The notes: generated by a model not told the origin, from the sequence alone. 64,000 bases of DNA from Haloterrigena sp. KLK7 (GCF_037914945.1 NZ_CP149787.1:1178001-1242000); one strand, 5' to 3'; numbered from the stretch's first letter, positions 50,357 through 60,538 are shown. Numbers and translations are program-made.

Positions 50357-51535
50357 TCAGTTCGCGGTCCGCGGGAGACCGCCTGGGTTGACCGCGCCGC
50401 TCTTCTGGACGATATCGAAGGCGGTCATCACGTCCGACCGCGAGATCAGGCCGACGAGGTCGCCGTCCTCGACCACGAGCAGGCGACCGATGTCGTTCTC
50501 GCGCATCTCCTCGATCGCCGTCATCGCGTCCGAGTCGGGGGTGATCGTCTTCAGATCGGTCGTCATGACCTCGTCGACCGTGAACGCGTCGCGCTCGACC
50601 GGATCGACCTCGCGGGCGTCGGTCAGCGTGACGAGTCCGACGAGGCGCTCGCCCTCGAACGCGTCCGTGTCGATGACCGGATAGCCGGTGTGGCGCTCGG
50701 TGAACATCCGCTGGACCAGCTCCGCCACCGTGGTCTCGGGTTCGACCGTGTGGAGATCGCCGGCCGGCGTCATGATGTCGCCGACGGTGACGTCCTGAAA
50801 CGCGGCCTTCATCGTCACCTGCTGGGCCTCGCTCGAGGCGGCGATGTAGACGAAGAAGGCGACGCCGATGAAGATGATGCTGAACTGCAGGAGCCCGATC
50901 AGACCCATGACGACCGCCAGCAGTTTGCCGACGCTGGCGGCCTGCTGGGTGGCCGTCGCGTACGGGCGACTGCGAGCGAGAAACGCGCGGAGGACCCGCC
51001 CGCCGTCCATCGGGAACGCGGGAACCATGTTGAAGACCGCGAGCACGACGTTCAGGATGGCGAGGTAGCCGAGAACGAACCGGGCGCCGTCGAAACTTTC
51101 GGGGACGGCGAGAAACAGCGCGTACGAACCGACGCCGACGAGCACGGAGACGATCGGGCCGGCGATGGCGATGGTGAACTCCTGTCGCCAGTCCTCGGGC
51201 ATCTCCGAGAGCGCGGCGATGCCGCCGAACAGCCAGAGCGTGATCGAGTCGATCGGAAAGCCGTAGCGCTGGGCCGTCAGCGAGTGGCCGAGTTCGTGGA
51301 GCACGACGCCGACGAACAGTCCGATGGCCGCGGTCAGACCGAGAATCCACGGCGTCGTCCCGCTGGTGATAGCGGCGACGTCGATCCCCGCCGCCAGCCC
51401 GCTGTTCAGTAGATTCGCGACGTCCCCGATCTGCTCGCCGATGAGATACGCGAACAGCGGGAGCACCAACAGAAACGTGAGGTCCAACTTGATCGGAATC
51501 CCGAACAGGGACCCGATGCGAAAACTCCGGGGCAT
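50357..51535 (-). CDS. M50 (site-2-type) metalloprotease with two CBS domains
   Basis: This 392-residue intramembrane zinc protease cleaves membrane-embedded substrates. The zinc motif is H80-E81-L-G-H84, and the third ligand is the Asp in FPMDGGRVLR (D177). Six or so membrane helices fill residues 15-235. Two CBS domains follow (about 255-310 and 325-385), which in relatives bind adenine nucleotides and may tie cleavage to energy state. The substrate is unknown; cleavage of membrane-tethered regulators is the usual role. The ATG before PRSFRIGSLFG is preferred, because upstream in-frame DNA is Arg-rich. Confidence 0.9.
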   Translation of the reverse strand: MPRSFRIGSLFGIPIKLDLTFLLVLPLFAYLIGEQIGDVANLLNSGLAAGIDVAAITSGTTPWILGLTAAIGLFVGVVLHELGHSLTAQRYGFPIDSITLWLFGGIAALSEMPEDWRQEFTIAIAGPIVSVLVGVGSYALFLAVPESFDGARFVLGYLAILNVVLAVFNMVPAFPMDGGRVLRAFLARSRPYATATQQAASVGKLLAVVMGLIGLLQFSIIFIGVAFFVYIAASSEAQQVTMKAAFQDVTVGDIMTPAGDLHTVEPETTVAELVQRMFTERHTGYPVIDTDAFEGERLVGLVTLTDAREVDPVERDAFTVDEVMTTDLKTITPDSDAMTAIEEMRENDIGRLLVVEDGDLVGLISRSDVMTAFDIVQKSGAVNPGGLPRTAN

Positions 51536-52098
51536 GCCCCATGGTACCCGTGGAAAGGCCTTAAAAACGCCGACGACAGTGAGGATCGCCGTTTCTCGCC
51601 CCCTTCGACCTCGTTCCCGAGTCGCCGACCGAAGCATCGAGAACGCGGTGATGTCAGTGAACCGACCATCCGGTCGCTGCCCCCACCGGTCAGCTCGAGA
51701 GAGCAGCGATAGCCGAATTCGAGGCAGAGAGTCGCTAGGCACCGTCTCGAGACGTCTTCGCTGCGTCGGCAACCACTGATATTAATATTCATTATATGGG
51801 TCGCGAACGGCGTCTCACAGTACAATATTACGACAGATATCTGCGCTTCGGATCGCGATTTCATCCACCGATCGAAACGATTCGCTTCCCATCGACAAAA
51901 TATAAAATATATGTTATTTATCGTGAGAGTGTCTGTACGGACTCGAGAATACATTTCCATGGAGAATAGCGATCGAGTCCGATAACGAGTCTGCGTGTGA
52001 CTGGCTCTGTATGCATATAATGCCACTAGTATGCTTTATCGAATATGCACGCGGTGCACAATAGCTTTATACAGTAGTTCGTCGATGGTGTAAGTACG
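51536..52098. other. Gene-poor interval with an AT-rich island
   Basis: The 563-bp gap holds no supported gene. From about 51780 to 52080 the base composition drops sharply towards A+T. The island contains three TATGC steps (near 52011, 52031 and 52044), GTGCAC, and a TATA box, GCTTTATAC (about 52065-52073), placed 28 bp before the next ATG. It looks like an extended promoter or regulatory region, or foreign DNA. Confidence 0.5.
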
Positions 52099-52329
52099 AT
52101 GATGGAACAATCCTACGCCGACGCCGGACTCACCGAACTGCCGACCGAACTCAACTCCGCACAGGGGAAACTCGTCTACCTCTACCTCGAGGCGACGGAC
52201 GGAGCGACGGTCGACGAACTGGGCCAGGTGCTGGCCATGAAGAAGATCGACATCCTGAGCGTCTGCAACTCCCTCTCGAGTCAGAACCTGATCGAGAAGA
52301 CCGACGAAACGTACGTGCCGCGTCGCTGA
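52099..52329 (+). CDS. Small winged-helix protein, TrmB/MarR-like
   Basis: This 76-residue protein is little more than a winged helix-turn-helix. A first helix (SAQGKLVYLYLEATDG) is followed by the helix-turn-helix ATVDELGQVLAMKKIDILSV, and the wing ends in YVPRR. It resembles the DNA-binding half of TrmB- or MarR-type regulators but has no sensor domain. Two ATG codons in a row begin the gene, and either may be used. The upstream AT-rich island may contain its own operator. Target genes are unknown. Confidence 0.72.
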   Translation: MMEQSYADAGLTELPTELNSAQGKLVYLYLEATDGATVDELGQVLAMKKIDILSVCNSLSSQNLIEKTDETYVPRR

Positions 52330-52572
52330 TTTTCCGCGCCGACTGCGCCGACTGCGCCGTGTTAGAGCGCCCGTCGATCGCTCGTCGCTGAGCCGCCGGC
52401 TCGTCGGCCCACCGCTCGACGCCCTCGAGGGCGGACGCGCTCGAGTCGACGGACGGGATCGAGAGATTCGAGACGGAGACGCCCGCGTTCGGGGCCGCGG
52501 ATCCGCATCCAGCGCGCGCTTCGAAGCCTTTATCCGCACGGTAGGCCTGCGTTTTCGTAAGTAACCACAACC

Positions 52573-53103
52573 ATGTCCGACAAACCCGCCTCAATGTACC
52601 GGGAGATCAGCAAGCCGGCCTACACGCGACGCGAGTACATCACCGGCATCCCGGGCTCCAAGATTGCACAGCACAAGATGGGCGACATCAGCGCCGATCC
52701 CGAGGACTACCCCGTCCAGATCAGCCTCATCACCGAGGAAGAGGTCCAGCTCCGCCACGGCAGCCTCGAGGCCTCGCGCCTCTCGGCCAACCGGCACATG
52801 CTGAAAAGCGCCGGCGAGAACAACTACAAGATGATCCTCCGGAAGTTCCCCCACCACGTCATCCGGGAGAACAAGCAGGCGACGGGTGCGGGTGCGGACC
52901 GTGTCTCCGACGGGATGCGCCAGGCCTTCGGGAAGATCGTCGGTACCGCCGCGCGCATCGACGCCGGCGAGCGCATCTTCACGATCTGGTGTGACGTCGA
53001 CGACGCCGAGTTCGCCAAGGACGCGCTCCGTCGCGCCTACAACAAGATCTCGCCGCCGTGTCGCATCGTCGTCGAGAAGGGCGAAGAACAGCTTATCGCA
53101 TAA
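52573..53103 (+). CDS. rpl10e: Ribosomal protein L10e (uL16)
   Basis: This 176-residue component of the large ribosomal subunit is the archaeal/eukaryotic homologue of bacterial L16. It sits near the tRNA binding sites and supports peptidyl transfer. The family block begins [20 protein letters not shown], and [20 protein letters not shown] is well kept. Length is normal. A TATA box (CTTTAT near 52528) stands about 40 bp before the ATG. It is followed by a hairpin and two further inverted repeats. Confidence 0.96.
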   Translation: MSDKPASMYREISKPAYTRREYITGIPGSKIAQHKMGDISADPEDYPVQISLITEEEVQLRHGSLEASRLSANRHMLKSAGENNYKMILRKFPHHVIRENKQATGAGADRVSDGMRQAFGKIVGTAARIDAGERIFTIWCDVDDAEFAKDALRRAYNKISPPCRIVVEKGEEQLIA

Positions 53104-53121
53104 AACGAACTTTTCCTCTGC

Positions 53122-53142
53122 GGGTGCGCCTGCGGCGCACCC
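53122..53142 (+). terminator. Hairpin after rpl10e
   Basis: GGGTGCGCC and GGCGCACCC pair around a 3-nt loop, 18 bp after the rpl10e stop. A short T-run (TTTT at 53111-53114) lies just before it. It may end or stabilise the mRNA. Confidence 0.45.
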
Positions 53143-53288
53143 TCGGGAAAACTTCGATGAAAAGCACTCCTCCTTCCGTTCACTCGTTCCCGATAGTCAC
53201 TCGTTCACATCAGTCGTCGGCCCGCTCGCTCGGCCTCCGGCCTCGCTCGCGGTTGTTTTCTGGGTGATAGCCTGCCCTCCCCCGGGTC

Positions 53289-53318
53289 GTGCGTCTCTCG
53301 CAGCTGCGAGAGACGCAC
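53289..53318. repeat. 30-bp perfect palindrome upstream of the RimK-like gene
   Basis: GTGCGTCTCTCGCAG is followed immediately by its exact reverse complement, with no loop, about 75 bp before the RimK-like ATG and upstream of its TATA box (near 53362). It could be a binding site for a dimeric or tetrameric protein, or a cruciform. Confidence 0.7.
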
Positions 53319-53393
53319 TCCCGGCCGAATCCGTGAACTCGAGTGTGGACGGTCTCGAGCAGCTTTTTACCCTTCTCTCCCCGAGTGCCGACT

Positions 53394-54266
53394 ATGATCG
53401 ATCTCGCGGTAGCGAACGCGAAACAGACGTTCCGGCGGATGCGAGAGCCGCTGTCCGAGCGGGGAATACGGGTCCATCACGTGCCCGTGCGCGAGCGCAC
53501 GATCGCGCTCGGCGATCCGCCGTGGGACCCCGACGACTACGACGTCGGCTTCGTCTACCCCGGCCGACTCATGGAGGGCGGCGTCGCCGACGCCCTGCTC
53601 GAGATCCCGTGGCTCAACGACCACGAGACGGTGCTGACCTCGCGGAACAAGGCCGAAGTGATCGCGCGACTCGAGCGGGCCGACCTCCCGGTTCCGGAGT
53701 CGGTCTACGTCTCGAACGACGTCGGCGAAGCGGCGCTGACCGACGTCTTCGAGCGGTTCGACCCGCCGGTGGTCGTCAAACCGAACTCGACGACCCGCGG
53801 CGTCGGCGTCGCGAAGGCCCACGACCTCGATTCCTTCCTCGGAATCTGCGACTACCTCTCGCTGGTCCACGACTACAAGGCGACGGGCGACCAGTCGTTT
53901 CTCGTCCAGGAGTACCTCCCCGACGCGACCGACTACCGCGTGATGGTGCTGGAAGGCGAGTACGTCGGTGCCGTCGAGCGACGACTGCCCGACGAGGCCG
54001 TCGCCGAGGGCCAGTGGAAACACAACGTCCACCGCGGCGCGGAAGCGACTGGCGTGGAGTTGCCCGACGAGTACCGCGAGCTGGCTGAACGGGTTGCGGC
54101 GGCGCTCGAGATCCCGTTCCTCGGCGTCGATCTGCTCGAGACCGACGACCGGCTGGTGGTCAACGAGACGAACGCGCGGCCGACGATCGACGACGAAACG
54201 AAGTACGAACCGGACTTCTACGATCGGCTCGCGGACGCGATTCGAACGGCTGCGGACCGGCAGTGA
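53394..54266 (+). CDS. RimK-family ATP-grasp ligase
   Basis: This 290-residue ATP-grasp enzyme is related to ArgX of this window and to RimK. Such enzymes join an amino acid or peptide to a carboxyl group using ATP. The ATP lid and strands are FDPPVVVKPNSTTRGVG and SFLVQEYLPDATDYRVM, and the metal site is VNETNARPTID near residue 265. The N-terminal 90 residues differ from ArgX, so the acceptor is probably different. The start is the ATG before IDLAVANAK, 30 bp after a CTTTTTA box. No partner gene reveals the substrate. Confidence 0.85.
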   Translation: MIDLAVANAKQTFRRMREPLSERGIRVHHVPVRERTIALGDPPWDPDDYDVGFVYPGRLMEGGVADALLEIPWLNDHETVLTSRNKAEVIARLERADLPVPESVYVSNDVGEAALTDVFERFDPPVVVKPNSTTRGVGVAKAHDLDSFLGICDYLSLVHDYKATGDQSFLVQEYLPDATDYRVMVLEGEYVGAVERRLPDEAVAEGQWKHNVHRGAEATGVELPDEYRELAERVAAALEIPFLGVDLLETDDRLVVNETNARPTIDDETKYEPDFYDRLADAIRTAADRQ

Positions 54267-54293
54267 AAACGAGAGTCGACCGCGACGGCCCGG

Positions 54294-54695
54294 TTACTCG
54301 AGACTGATACCCGAGGACTGCTCCGCGGGATCGAAGACGACCTCGAGGACGCCGTTGTTGTAGGTCGCGGCGGCGGTGTGTTCGTTGACGCGCTGTGGCA
54401 GGGAGACGCGCTCGTCGTACTGGCGGTGCTCGCTCTCCGCGGAGATGGTCAGGGTCTTCCCGTCGCACTCGAGTTCGATGTTGTCCTTCTCGACGCCCGG
54501 GAGGTCGGCGACGACTCGGATCTCCTCGTCGGTCTCGTGGATGTCGACGTGGGTGTCCATGCCGAAGCCGTTGCCGACGTCGCTCGAGGAGGAGAAGTCG
54601 ACGTTCGCGTCCGCGCCGTTCATCATTTCGTTCATCATTCGCTCGATCTCGCGGAACAGGTCGTCGAAGGGTTCGTCGCGGTCGTCTCGGCGCAT
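54294..54695 (-). CDS. Hsp20 family small heat shock protein
   Basis: This 133-residue alpha-crystallin-type chaperone binds unfolding proteins to stop aggregation. The crystallin domain runs from about residue 40 to 125, with EEIRVVADLPGVEKDNIELE and a Gly-Val-Leu motif NNGVLEVVF. The usual C-terminal I-x-I appears as ISLE. The N-terminus is Met-rich and helical (REIERMMNEMMNG). I start at the ATG before RRDDRDEPFDD; a TTG nine codons upstream is less likely. It is convergent with the RimK-like gene. Confidence 0.9.
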   Translation of the reverse strand: MRRDDRDEPFDDLFREIERMMNEMMNGADANVDFSSSSDVGNGFGMDTHVDIHETDEEIRVVADLPGVEKDNIELECDGKTLTISAESEHRQYDERVSLPQRVNEHTAAATYNNGVLEVVFDPAEQSSGISLE

Positions 54696-54817
54696 GCGAA
54701 ACGGTAGTAGACGGCGGGCCAAAAACTTTCTGTCGTCTCTAGTTGTTTGCGGTGAACGAAACCCGACGAACGGCGGGTCGAACCCGTGAGGAGAGTAGGG
54801 GACGAGACAGCGGTGAA

Positions 54818-55831
54818 CTACAGCCCGATACCGATCGACTCGTCGGTCGTCTCGATGCTCTCCTCGGCGTCGGCCGCGCCCAGTACCGCTCGGATCGCGT
54901 CGACGTTCTCGGGCACGACGTCGCTCTCCTGGTGGATCCCCTGGAAGAGGTAGAGATCGTTACCGACCGTCGAAACCGACTCCTCCCAGATGCAGTTCTC
55001 CCAGACGTCGCCGCGCGGGCGGCCCGCGTCCAGCGCGTACTCCTTGAGTTTGCCGCTGCCGTCGATGTCCATCCGCTCGGGGATCTGGAAGAGCCGGGAC
55101 TCCTCGGCGAACAGGTCGCGAACCTCGCTCGCGTCGACCTCTTCCTCTAAGGTGACGTTTAAGCTGTGCATGTGCATCAGCGTCGCGGGCACCTTCATGC
55201 CCAGCGTGTCGATGTCCAGATCGTCGAAGATGGTCTCGACGTCGGGGCCGTGGTGAGAGGGAATCGTGACCGGGTTCGGCAGGATATCGTTGATCGGGCC
55301 GCGGGAGGTCTGCCCAGGGTCGCCGCCCCGGCGGACGAGCGTCGCGCGGACCTTCTCGACGCCGTAGGCCTCGCGCAGGGGCGCGATCACGCGGGAGAGG
55401 CCGGTCGTGTTACAGGAGACGACGCGGACGTGGTCGGCGTCGACGGCGTCCTCGAAGTTCGAACGGGCGTTGAAACTGGTGTCGACGAGGTCGGCGTCCT
55501 CGCCGCCCTGATAGAGCGCGGGCGTGTCGTACTCCTCGTACATCGACTTGTTCTCGGCGCCGATGCCGGAGGGCGTGGCGTCGACGACGACGTCGGCCGC
55601 GTCGACGAGGTCTTCGACGGGACCGGCGATCTCGAGGCCGGCTTCCTCGAACTGATCGGCCCGTTCCTCGACGGCGGCGTAGAGCGGGAACCCCTTGTCG
55701 ACGGCCGTCTCGGCCTCGAAGTTGGGACGCGTCTTGGCGACGCCGAGAACCTCCATATCGGGCTGCTCGCGGACGGCGTCCGCGACGCGTTTTCCGATCG
55801 TGCCGTAGCCGTTGATCGCGACCTGAATCAT
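54818..55831 (-). CDS. gap: Archaeal type II glyceraldehyde-3-phosphate dehydrogenase
   Basis: This 337-residue phosphorylating dehydrogenase links glyceraldehyde-3-phosphate and 1,3-bisphosphoglycerate using NAD(P). It is the archaeal form, distinct from the bacterial type. The cofactor loop is [14 protein letters not shown] at residue 7, the catalytic cysteine is C140 in SCNTTGLSR, and HGPDVETIF near 200 is a family block. In haloarchaea the archaeal enzyme usually works in gluconeogenesis while the bacterial type serves glycolysis. A promoter lies in the 254-bp gap to the divergent gene. Confidence 0.95.
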   Translation of the reverse strand: MIQVAINGYGTIGKRVADAVREQPDMEVLGVAKTRPNFEAETAVDKGFPLYAAVEERADQFEEAGLEIAGPVEDLVDAADVVVDATPSGIGAENKSMYEEYDTPALYQGGEDADLVDTSFNARSNFEDAVDADHVRVVSCNTTGLSRVIAPLREAYGVEKVRATLVRRGGDPGQTSRGPINDILPNPVTIPSHHGPDVETIFDDLDIDTLGMKVPATLMHMHSLNVTLEEEVDASEVRDLFAEESRLFQIPERMDIDGSGKLKEYALDAGRPRGDVWENCIWEESVSTVGNDLYLFQGIHQESDVVPENVDAIRAVLGAADAEESIETTDESIGIGL

Positions 55832-56085
55832 GTGTCCGGGTGTCCACTACCGAGGGGGATAACCGTTTCGAGGCTTCTCGACCGATTTTAACTCGAGAGA
55901 GAGTTGTACGCGGGTCTCCGTCGCGGTTCCGCGAACCGGATCGGTCGCGAGCGGCGACCGAATCGGTACCGCGGCGGCCCCTGGTGGCGCGGCATCGATG
56001 AACGCGTTCGTTCTCGCTCGAGGGACGGTACATATCGCCGAACTGGTGGTGGAATTTATACGTCATCGAGCGCGATAATAGTGGC

Positions 56086-56451
56086 ATGGTCGAGGTGGAA
56101 GCGACGTGTGAGCGATGCGAGGACGTGACGCTGGTCCGAGTGACCGTCACGAACACTCGGTCGACGCCACAGACGGTTCGTCTGCGGAGTCGGCTCGAGG
56201 GACCGGTCTGGCCGCCGCGAGCGGGGTCGGTCGCGGCCCCCGAATGGGACGAAGACAGGTGGACGGGACGGGTCAAACCGGGCCGAACGCGCGGACTCGG
56301 GTTCGCCAGTCCGGCGCCGCCGCTCGAGTCGCCGGTCGAAATCGCCGAGGTGCGACGGGCCGACGGCGACGAACCGACCTCGTCGGAGACCGTCCTCGCC
56401 GATCTCGAGGAGTGGGCGCCGACGACGGACGTCCTCTCGCGGGGGCTATGA
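56086..56451 (+). CDS. Haloarchaeal hypothetical protein upstream of a MinD-like ATPase
   Basis: This 121-residue protein shows an N-terminal CERCED pair and then an immunoglobulin-like beta pattern (TLVRVTVTNTRSTPQTVRL, the strand pair SRLEGPVWPP and GRVKPGRTRG). The fold resembles CARDB-type domains often seen on secreted proteins, but there is no signal peptide. It overlaps the MinD-like gene by four bases and probably forms a pair with it. A TATA box (AATTTATAC near 56052-56060) gives a start at normal spacing. Its function is unknown; it may be a partner or cargo of the ATPase. Confidence 0.68.
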   Translation: MVEVEATCERCEDVTLVRVTVTNTRSTPQTVRLRSRLEGPVWPPRAGSVAAPEWDEDRWTGRVKPGRTRGLGFASPAPPLESPVEIAEVRRADGDEPTSSETVLADLEEWAPTTDVLSRGL

Positions 56452-57146
56452 TCGTCGCGGTAACCGGCGGCAAGGGAGGGGTGGGGAAGTCGACGACGTC
56501 GCTCAACCTCGGGTACGAACTCGACGCGGTCGTCGTCGACGGCGCCCTCGCGACGGCCGATCTCCCGTCCGGAACCGGCCCCGACCTCCACGACGTCCTC
56601 GCCGGCCGCGCCGACCCGGTCGCGGCCGTCGAACGGTTCGGGCCGGTTCGCTACCTCTCCTGCGGACGGACCCTGGCCGGCGCCCGGGCAGCGGATCTCT
56701 CCGCGCTCGGCCGCGTCGTCGAACGGCTCGAGCGTGAGTACGGCCGGGTCGTCATCGACTGTCCCGCCGGCCTCGCGAGGGACGTCGGCGCGCAACTCGA
56801 GACGGCTCATCTCGCCGTTCTCGTCACGACGCCCGACGAAGCCGCGCTCGTCGACGCCGTCCGGACGCGACGGGTCGCGGCCGACCTCGAGACGCCGATC
56901 GCGTCGGTCGTCCTCAACCGGGCCGACCGCGACGAACGCGACGGACTCGCGAGTCGCGTCGAGGAGACGTTCGGCGCGACGACCGCGATCGTCGAAGATC
57001 GAGCGGCGATCGACGACGCCCAGTCGCAGTGGCTGCCCGTCGACGCAGTCGACTCGGACTGTCCGGCGGTCGGCGCGTTCGACGAGATCGCCCGGACCGT
57101 CGAGCGCTCCGAAGAACGCATCTCGAGCCGTATCGGCGTTCTGTGA
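56448..57146 (+). CDS. MinD/ParA-type ATPase
   Basis: This 232-residue deviant Walker A ATPase has the motif KGGVGKST with the signature lysine K9, Walker A' VVIDCPAG near residue 102 and the C-terminal NRAD nucleotide base contact. MinD and ParA proteins form nucleotide-dependent dimers that position other structures along membrane or DNA. The protein is shorter than canonical MinD, mainly in the region after the P-loop. It is coupled to the upstream hypothetical gene and runs head-on into a second MinD-type gene, with 77 bp between stops. Confidence 0.86.
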   Translation: MIVAVTGGKGGVGKSTTSLNLGYELDAVVVDGALATADLPSGTGPDLHDVLAGRADPVAAVERFGPVRYLSCGRTLAGARAADLSALGRVVERLEREYGRVVIDCPAGLARDVGAQLETAHLAVLVTTPDEAALVDAVRTRRVAADLETPIASVVLNRADRDERDGLASRVEETFGATTAIVEDRAAIDDAQSQWLPVDAVDSDCPAVGAFDEIARTVERSEERISSRIGVL

Positions 57147-57223
57147 TCGGTCGACGGTCACGTCGATAGCGCGATACCGCTACCGAGACGAGATCGAGAC
57201 AGAGACTGCTACTACTGGGAGCG

Positions 57224-58567
57224 TTACTCGTCCGACGGACCCTCGCCGGTGACGCCGGGAGCGGAACCGGCCTCCAGTTCCCCGTCGGCCGGCACCGTAA
57301 TCGCGTTCGGCGCCCCGTCGAAGCGCAGTTCGATCGTCTCCGAGAAGCCGCAGTCGGCGCGGTGTTTCGGGACCGAGAGGTAGTGTTCGACGTCCGCTCC
57401 GGAGGCGGGCGAGACGGTCTCGAGTTCGAGCACGACGTCCGCGAAGTGGGTCGTGATCTCGCGGTTCTCCGGTGGTCGCCGCGTCGGACAGTGGAGGACG
57501 GCGACCCCATCGGTTTCGACCATCTTGTCCGTGAGATCGTTCATGAATTCGACGTAGGCCTCCCTGTCGCGGCGCTCGAGCGCGTTCGCGGTGTCGACGA
57601 GCAGGTTCGCGCCGTCGGGAAGCTTGTCGAGGATCTCCCGGAACCGCTCGAACGGCTCCGCACTCTCGCCGCCGATCCGGCGAACCGTCGGGGTACCGGT
57701 CTCGAGCGTCGAGGCCTCGATCGCGCGGTCGACGTTCCGTTCGGAGCGACGCGTCGTGACGTAGAGCGAGCCGCGGACGGCCGTCGTCTGATAGAGGAGC
57801 TGTTCGCTCTGACTCGCCGGATCGGCCGTCAGTGCGACGACGGTGCCGGGCGGGACGCCGCCGCCGAGTCGGCGGTCGAGCGCGTCGATACCGGTCCCCA
57901 GCAGTTCGTCGGCGTACGCCGGCGGCGTCCGGGCCGTCGCGTTCTTCGTCTGGAGCGTGCGCACGATTTCGTCGTAGACCGCCCGGGACTCGTCGGCTGC
58001 CAGCGGTTCGTCGACCTCGGGAACGACGCCCAGTACGGGGACGTCGACCCACGACCGGACCGCGTCGGGGACGTCGGTCGTCCGAGTGACGACGGCACCG
58101 AGCACCGGCACGCCGAGCCGGGTCGCCATCTCGACGGTCGTTTCGGCGGCCTCCAGACTTCGGTCGTCCGCGGTCGTGACCACGATCGCCGCGTCGGCGG
58201 CCGAGAGTGGATCGACGACATCGGGACCCGCGCCCGACGGACAGTCGATCAGCAGCTGCACCGAGTCCAGCGACAGTCGCTCGAGCGACGTCTCCATGTC
58301 GAGTTGGTCGGCGGATTTCGGCGCCGGGAGCAGCCCGACGTTCGACGATCGCGGATCCTTCTGGGCGACCTGCAGGACGTCGTCTTCTCCGCGGACCGCC
58401 GCGAGCGTGGGTTCGCGGTCGATCCCGCTCCTGACGTGGAGATTCGGAAGCTGTCGGTCGGCGTCGGCCGCGAGCGCTGGCGTTCCGGCACGACCGAACG
58501 CCTCGGCGAGCGCCAGCGTCGTCGTCGTCTTGCCACAGCCGCCTTTCGCACCGGCGATAGCGATCAT
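57224..58567 (-). CDS. MinD/ParA ATPase fused to a RecA/KaiC-like domain
   Basis: This 447-residue two-domain protein is distinct from its neighbour. Residues 1-210 are a MinD/ParA ATPase with KGGCGKTT (signature K8), D36 in AADADRQLPNL and Walker A' LLIDCPSGAG near 106. From about residue 222 a KaiC/RecA-like domain begins with GTGIDALDRRLGGGVPPG, but its P-loop has decayed to ADPASQSEQ, while LLVDTANALERRDR keeps a Walker B-like strand. The fusion suggests a positioning ATPase that carries a second, non-catalytic RecA-fold platform. The start at MIAIAGAKGG matches the domain edge. Confidence 0.84.
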   Translation of the reverse strand: MIAIAGAKGGCGKTTTTLALAEAFGRAGTPALAADADRQLPNLHVRSGIDREPTLAAVRGEDDVLQVAQKDPRSSNVGLLPAPKSADQLDMETSLERLSLDSVQLLIDCPSGAGPDVVDPLSAADAAIVVTTADDRSLEAAETTVEMATRLGVPVLGAVVTRTTDVPDAVRSWVDVPVLGVVPEVDEPLAADESRAVYDEIVRTLQTKNATARTPPAYADELLGTGIDALDRRLGGGVPPGTVVALTADPASQSEQLLYQTTAVRGSLYVTTRRSERNVDRAIEASTLETGTPTVRRIGGESAEPFERFREILDKLPDGANLLVDTANALERRDREAYVEFMNDLTDKMVETDGVAVLHCPTRRPPENREITTHFADVVLELETVSPASGADVEHYLSVPKHRADCGFSETIELRFDGAPNAITVPADGELEAGSAPGVTGEGPSDE

Positions 58568-59043
58568 GCCTCGATTAGGCTTCCGCTTCCTATTTGAACG
58601 TGTACACGAAGACAGTGAATAGTAGTCCACTGCTCGAGTCTGTACTCGAAGTCGTGCGGTGACGACACTCGACTACCGAGGCAGTCACGGGAGACAGTAC
58701 GTCAGCGGGGCCGTCGCGTTCCGACCGCCATCGGAAACGCGACTGGAGGGTTCACGGCGTCGGTCGATGCGTCCGAGATCGCCCGCGTCGGATCGGAGCC
58801 GTCGGATGGGAGAGGGTGATGGTGGACCCGCGGGCGATCGGGCTCGATCGCACCGTCGCAGTTGCCGACCGAGCCGCACTCTCGGCTACGAGTCAGCGGA
58901 GAATATAGTCAACGCAAGGTGAAACGCCGATTTGAGTTTGCAGTCGGTCGACGGAGAGTCGGCCTCCACCGCCGTATCGAGTCGTGACGCCGACACGTGA
59001 ACGAGGTCGAAACGATTTTGCGCGCTGACACGGTACGCCCGGT
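58568..59043. other. Gene-free interval upstream of the fused ATPase
   Basis: No gene is supported over 476 bp. The frames here are Arg-rich in all readings. Near 58590 lie an AT-rich TTCAAATAGG (minus strand) and a 10-bp palindrome, CGTGTACACG (58599-58608), which may be part of the promoter of the minus-strand ATPase gene. The right part (58900-59040) leads to a short membrane protein gene. Confidence 0.45.
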
Positions 59044-59165
59044 ATGCTCGACCTCATCCCTGACGACCCCGTCATCATCGCTATCGTCGTGATCCTCCTC
59101 ACGTTGATCTTCTTCTCGTATCTGCTCATCCGCCGGACCATCCTCGAGTTCCGGGACGGAATGCG

Positions 59166-59169
<4 letters not shown>
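59044..59169 (+). CDS. 41-residue single-pass membrane protein
   Basis: This gene encodes MLDLIPDDPVIIAIVVILLT and continues as a hydrophobic helix followed by a basic and acidic end, IRRTILEFRDGMR. The one-helix layout with a short cytoplasmic tail starting SYLLIRRT recurs in haloarchaea and has no assigned role. Composition and frame agree with real coding sequence, and the stop overlaps the end of the convergent threonine aldolase gene by four bases. Confidence 0.6.
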
Positions 59170-60197
<1,028 letters not shown>

Positions 60198-60325
60198 AGT
60201 GAGCCATTGCTCGCAGCGGACGAAATAGCCGGCGGCGATCGAGTAGTTACGTTTCAAACCAGTCGTCGGGGCCGTATGATCCCGCCGCCCGATAGCGGCG
60301 TCGGGACGCCGGGAGGAGCGAGACC

Positions 60326-60538
60326 GTGAGCGAACCCGACGCCGGCCCGCCCCCGCGCTCGCCGGCCCGGGGATCGTCCCTACATTGCGTACCGCGGTGT
60401 TTCCGCTGCTCCTGCTCGGCTTCAGCGGCCGGGTGATCGACGAGGGCGGTGAGGGCGGCCTCGAGTCGCCGTTCACGCGGGCGTCGGCTGCGCGCTGGTG
60501 TCGATCTATTCGGGACCTTCCTCGAGAACAGGGACTGA
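60326..60538 (+). pseudogene. Decayed small membrane protein gene (multiple indels)
   Basis: A GTG begins VSEPDAGPPPRSPARG. If single bases are restored, first in the GGGG run near 60369, again between about 60435 and 60485, and again near 60511, the reading continues as IVPTLRTAVFPLLLLGFSG, then VGCALVSIYS, then GTFLENRD and stop at 60536-60538. These pieces resemble a two-helix haloarchaeal membrane protein of about 70 residues. Three shifts in one short gene would mean real decay rather than sequencing error. The rest of the 427-bp gap shows no gene. Confidence 0.35.

Noticed and set aside
53104-53393. Hairpins after rpl10e as a CRISPR or REP array
   Set aside because: The inverted repeats differ in sequence and length and have no regular spacing or repeated unit.
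54696-54722. TTG start nine codons upstream for the Hsp20 gene
   Set aside because: An ATG follows at a natural domain start, and TTG starts are uncommon here.
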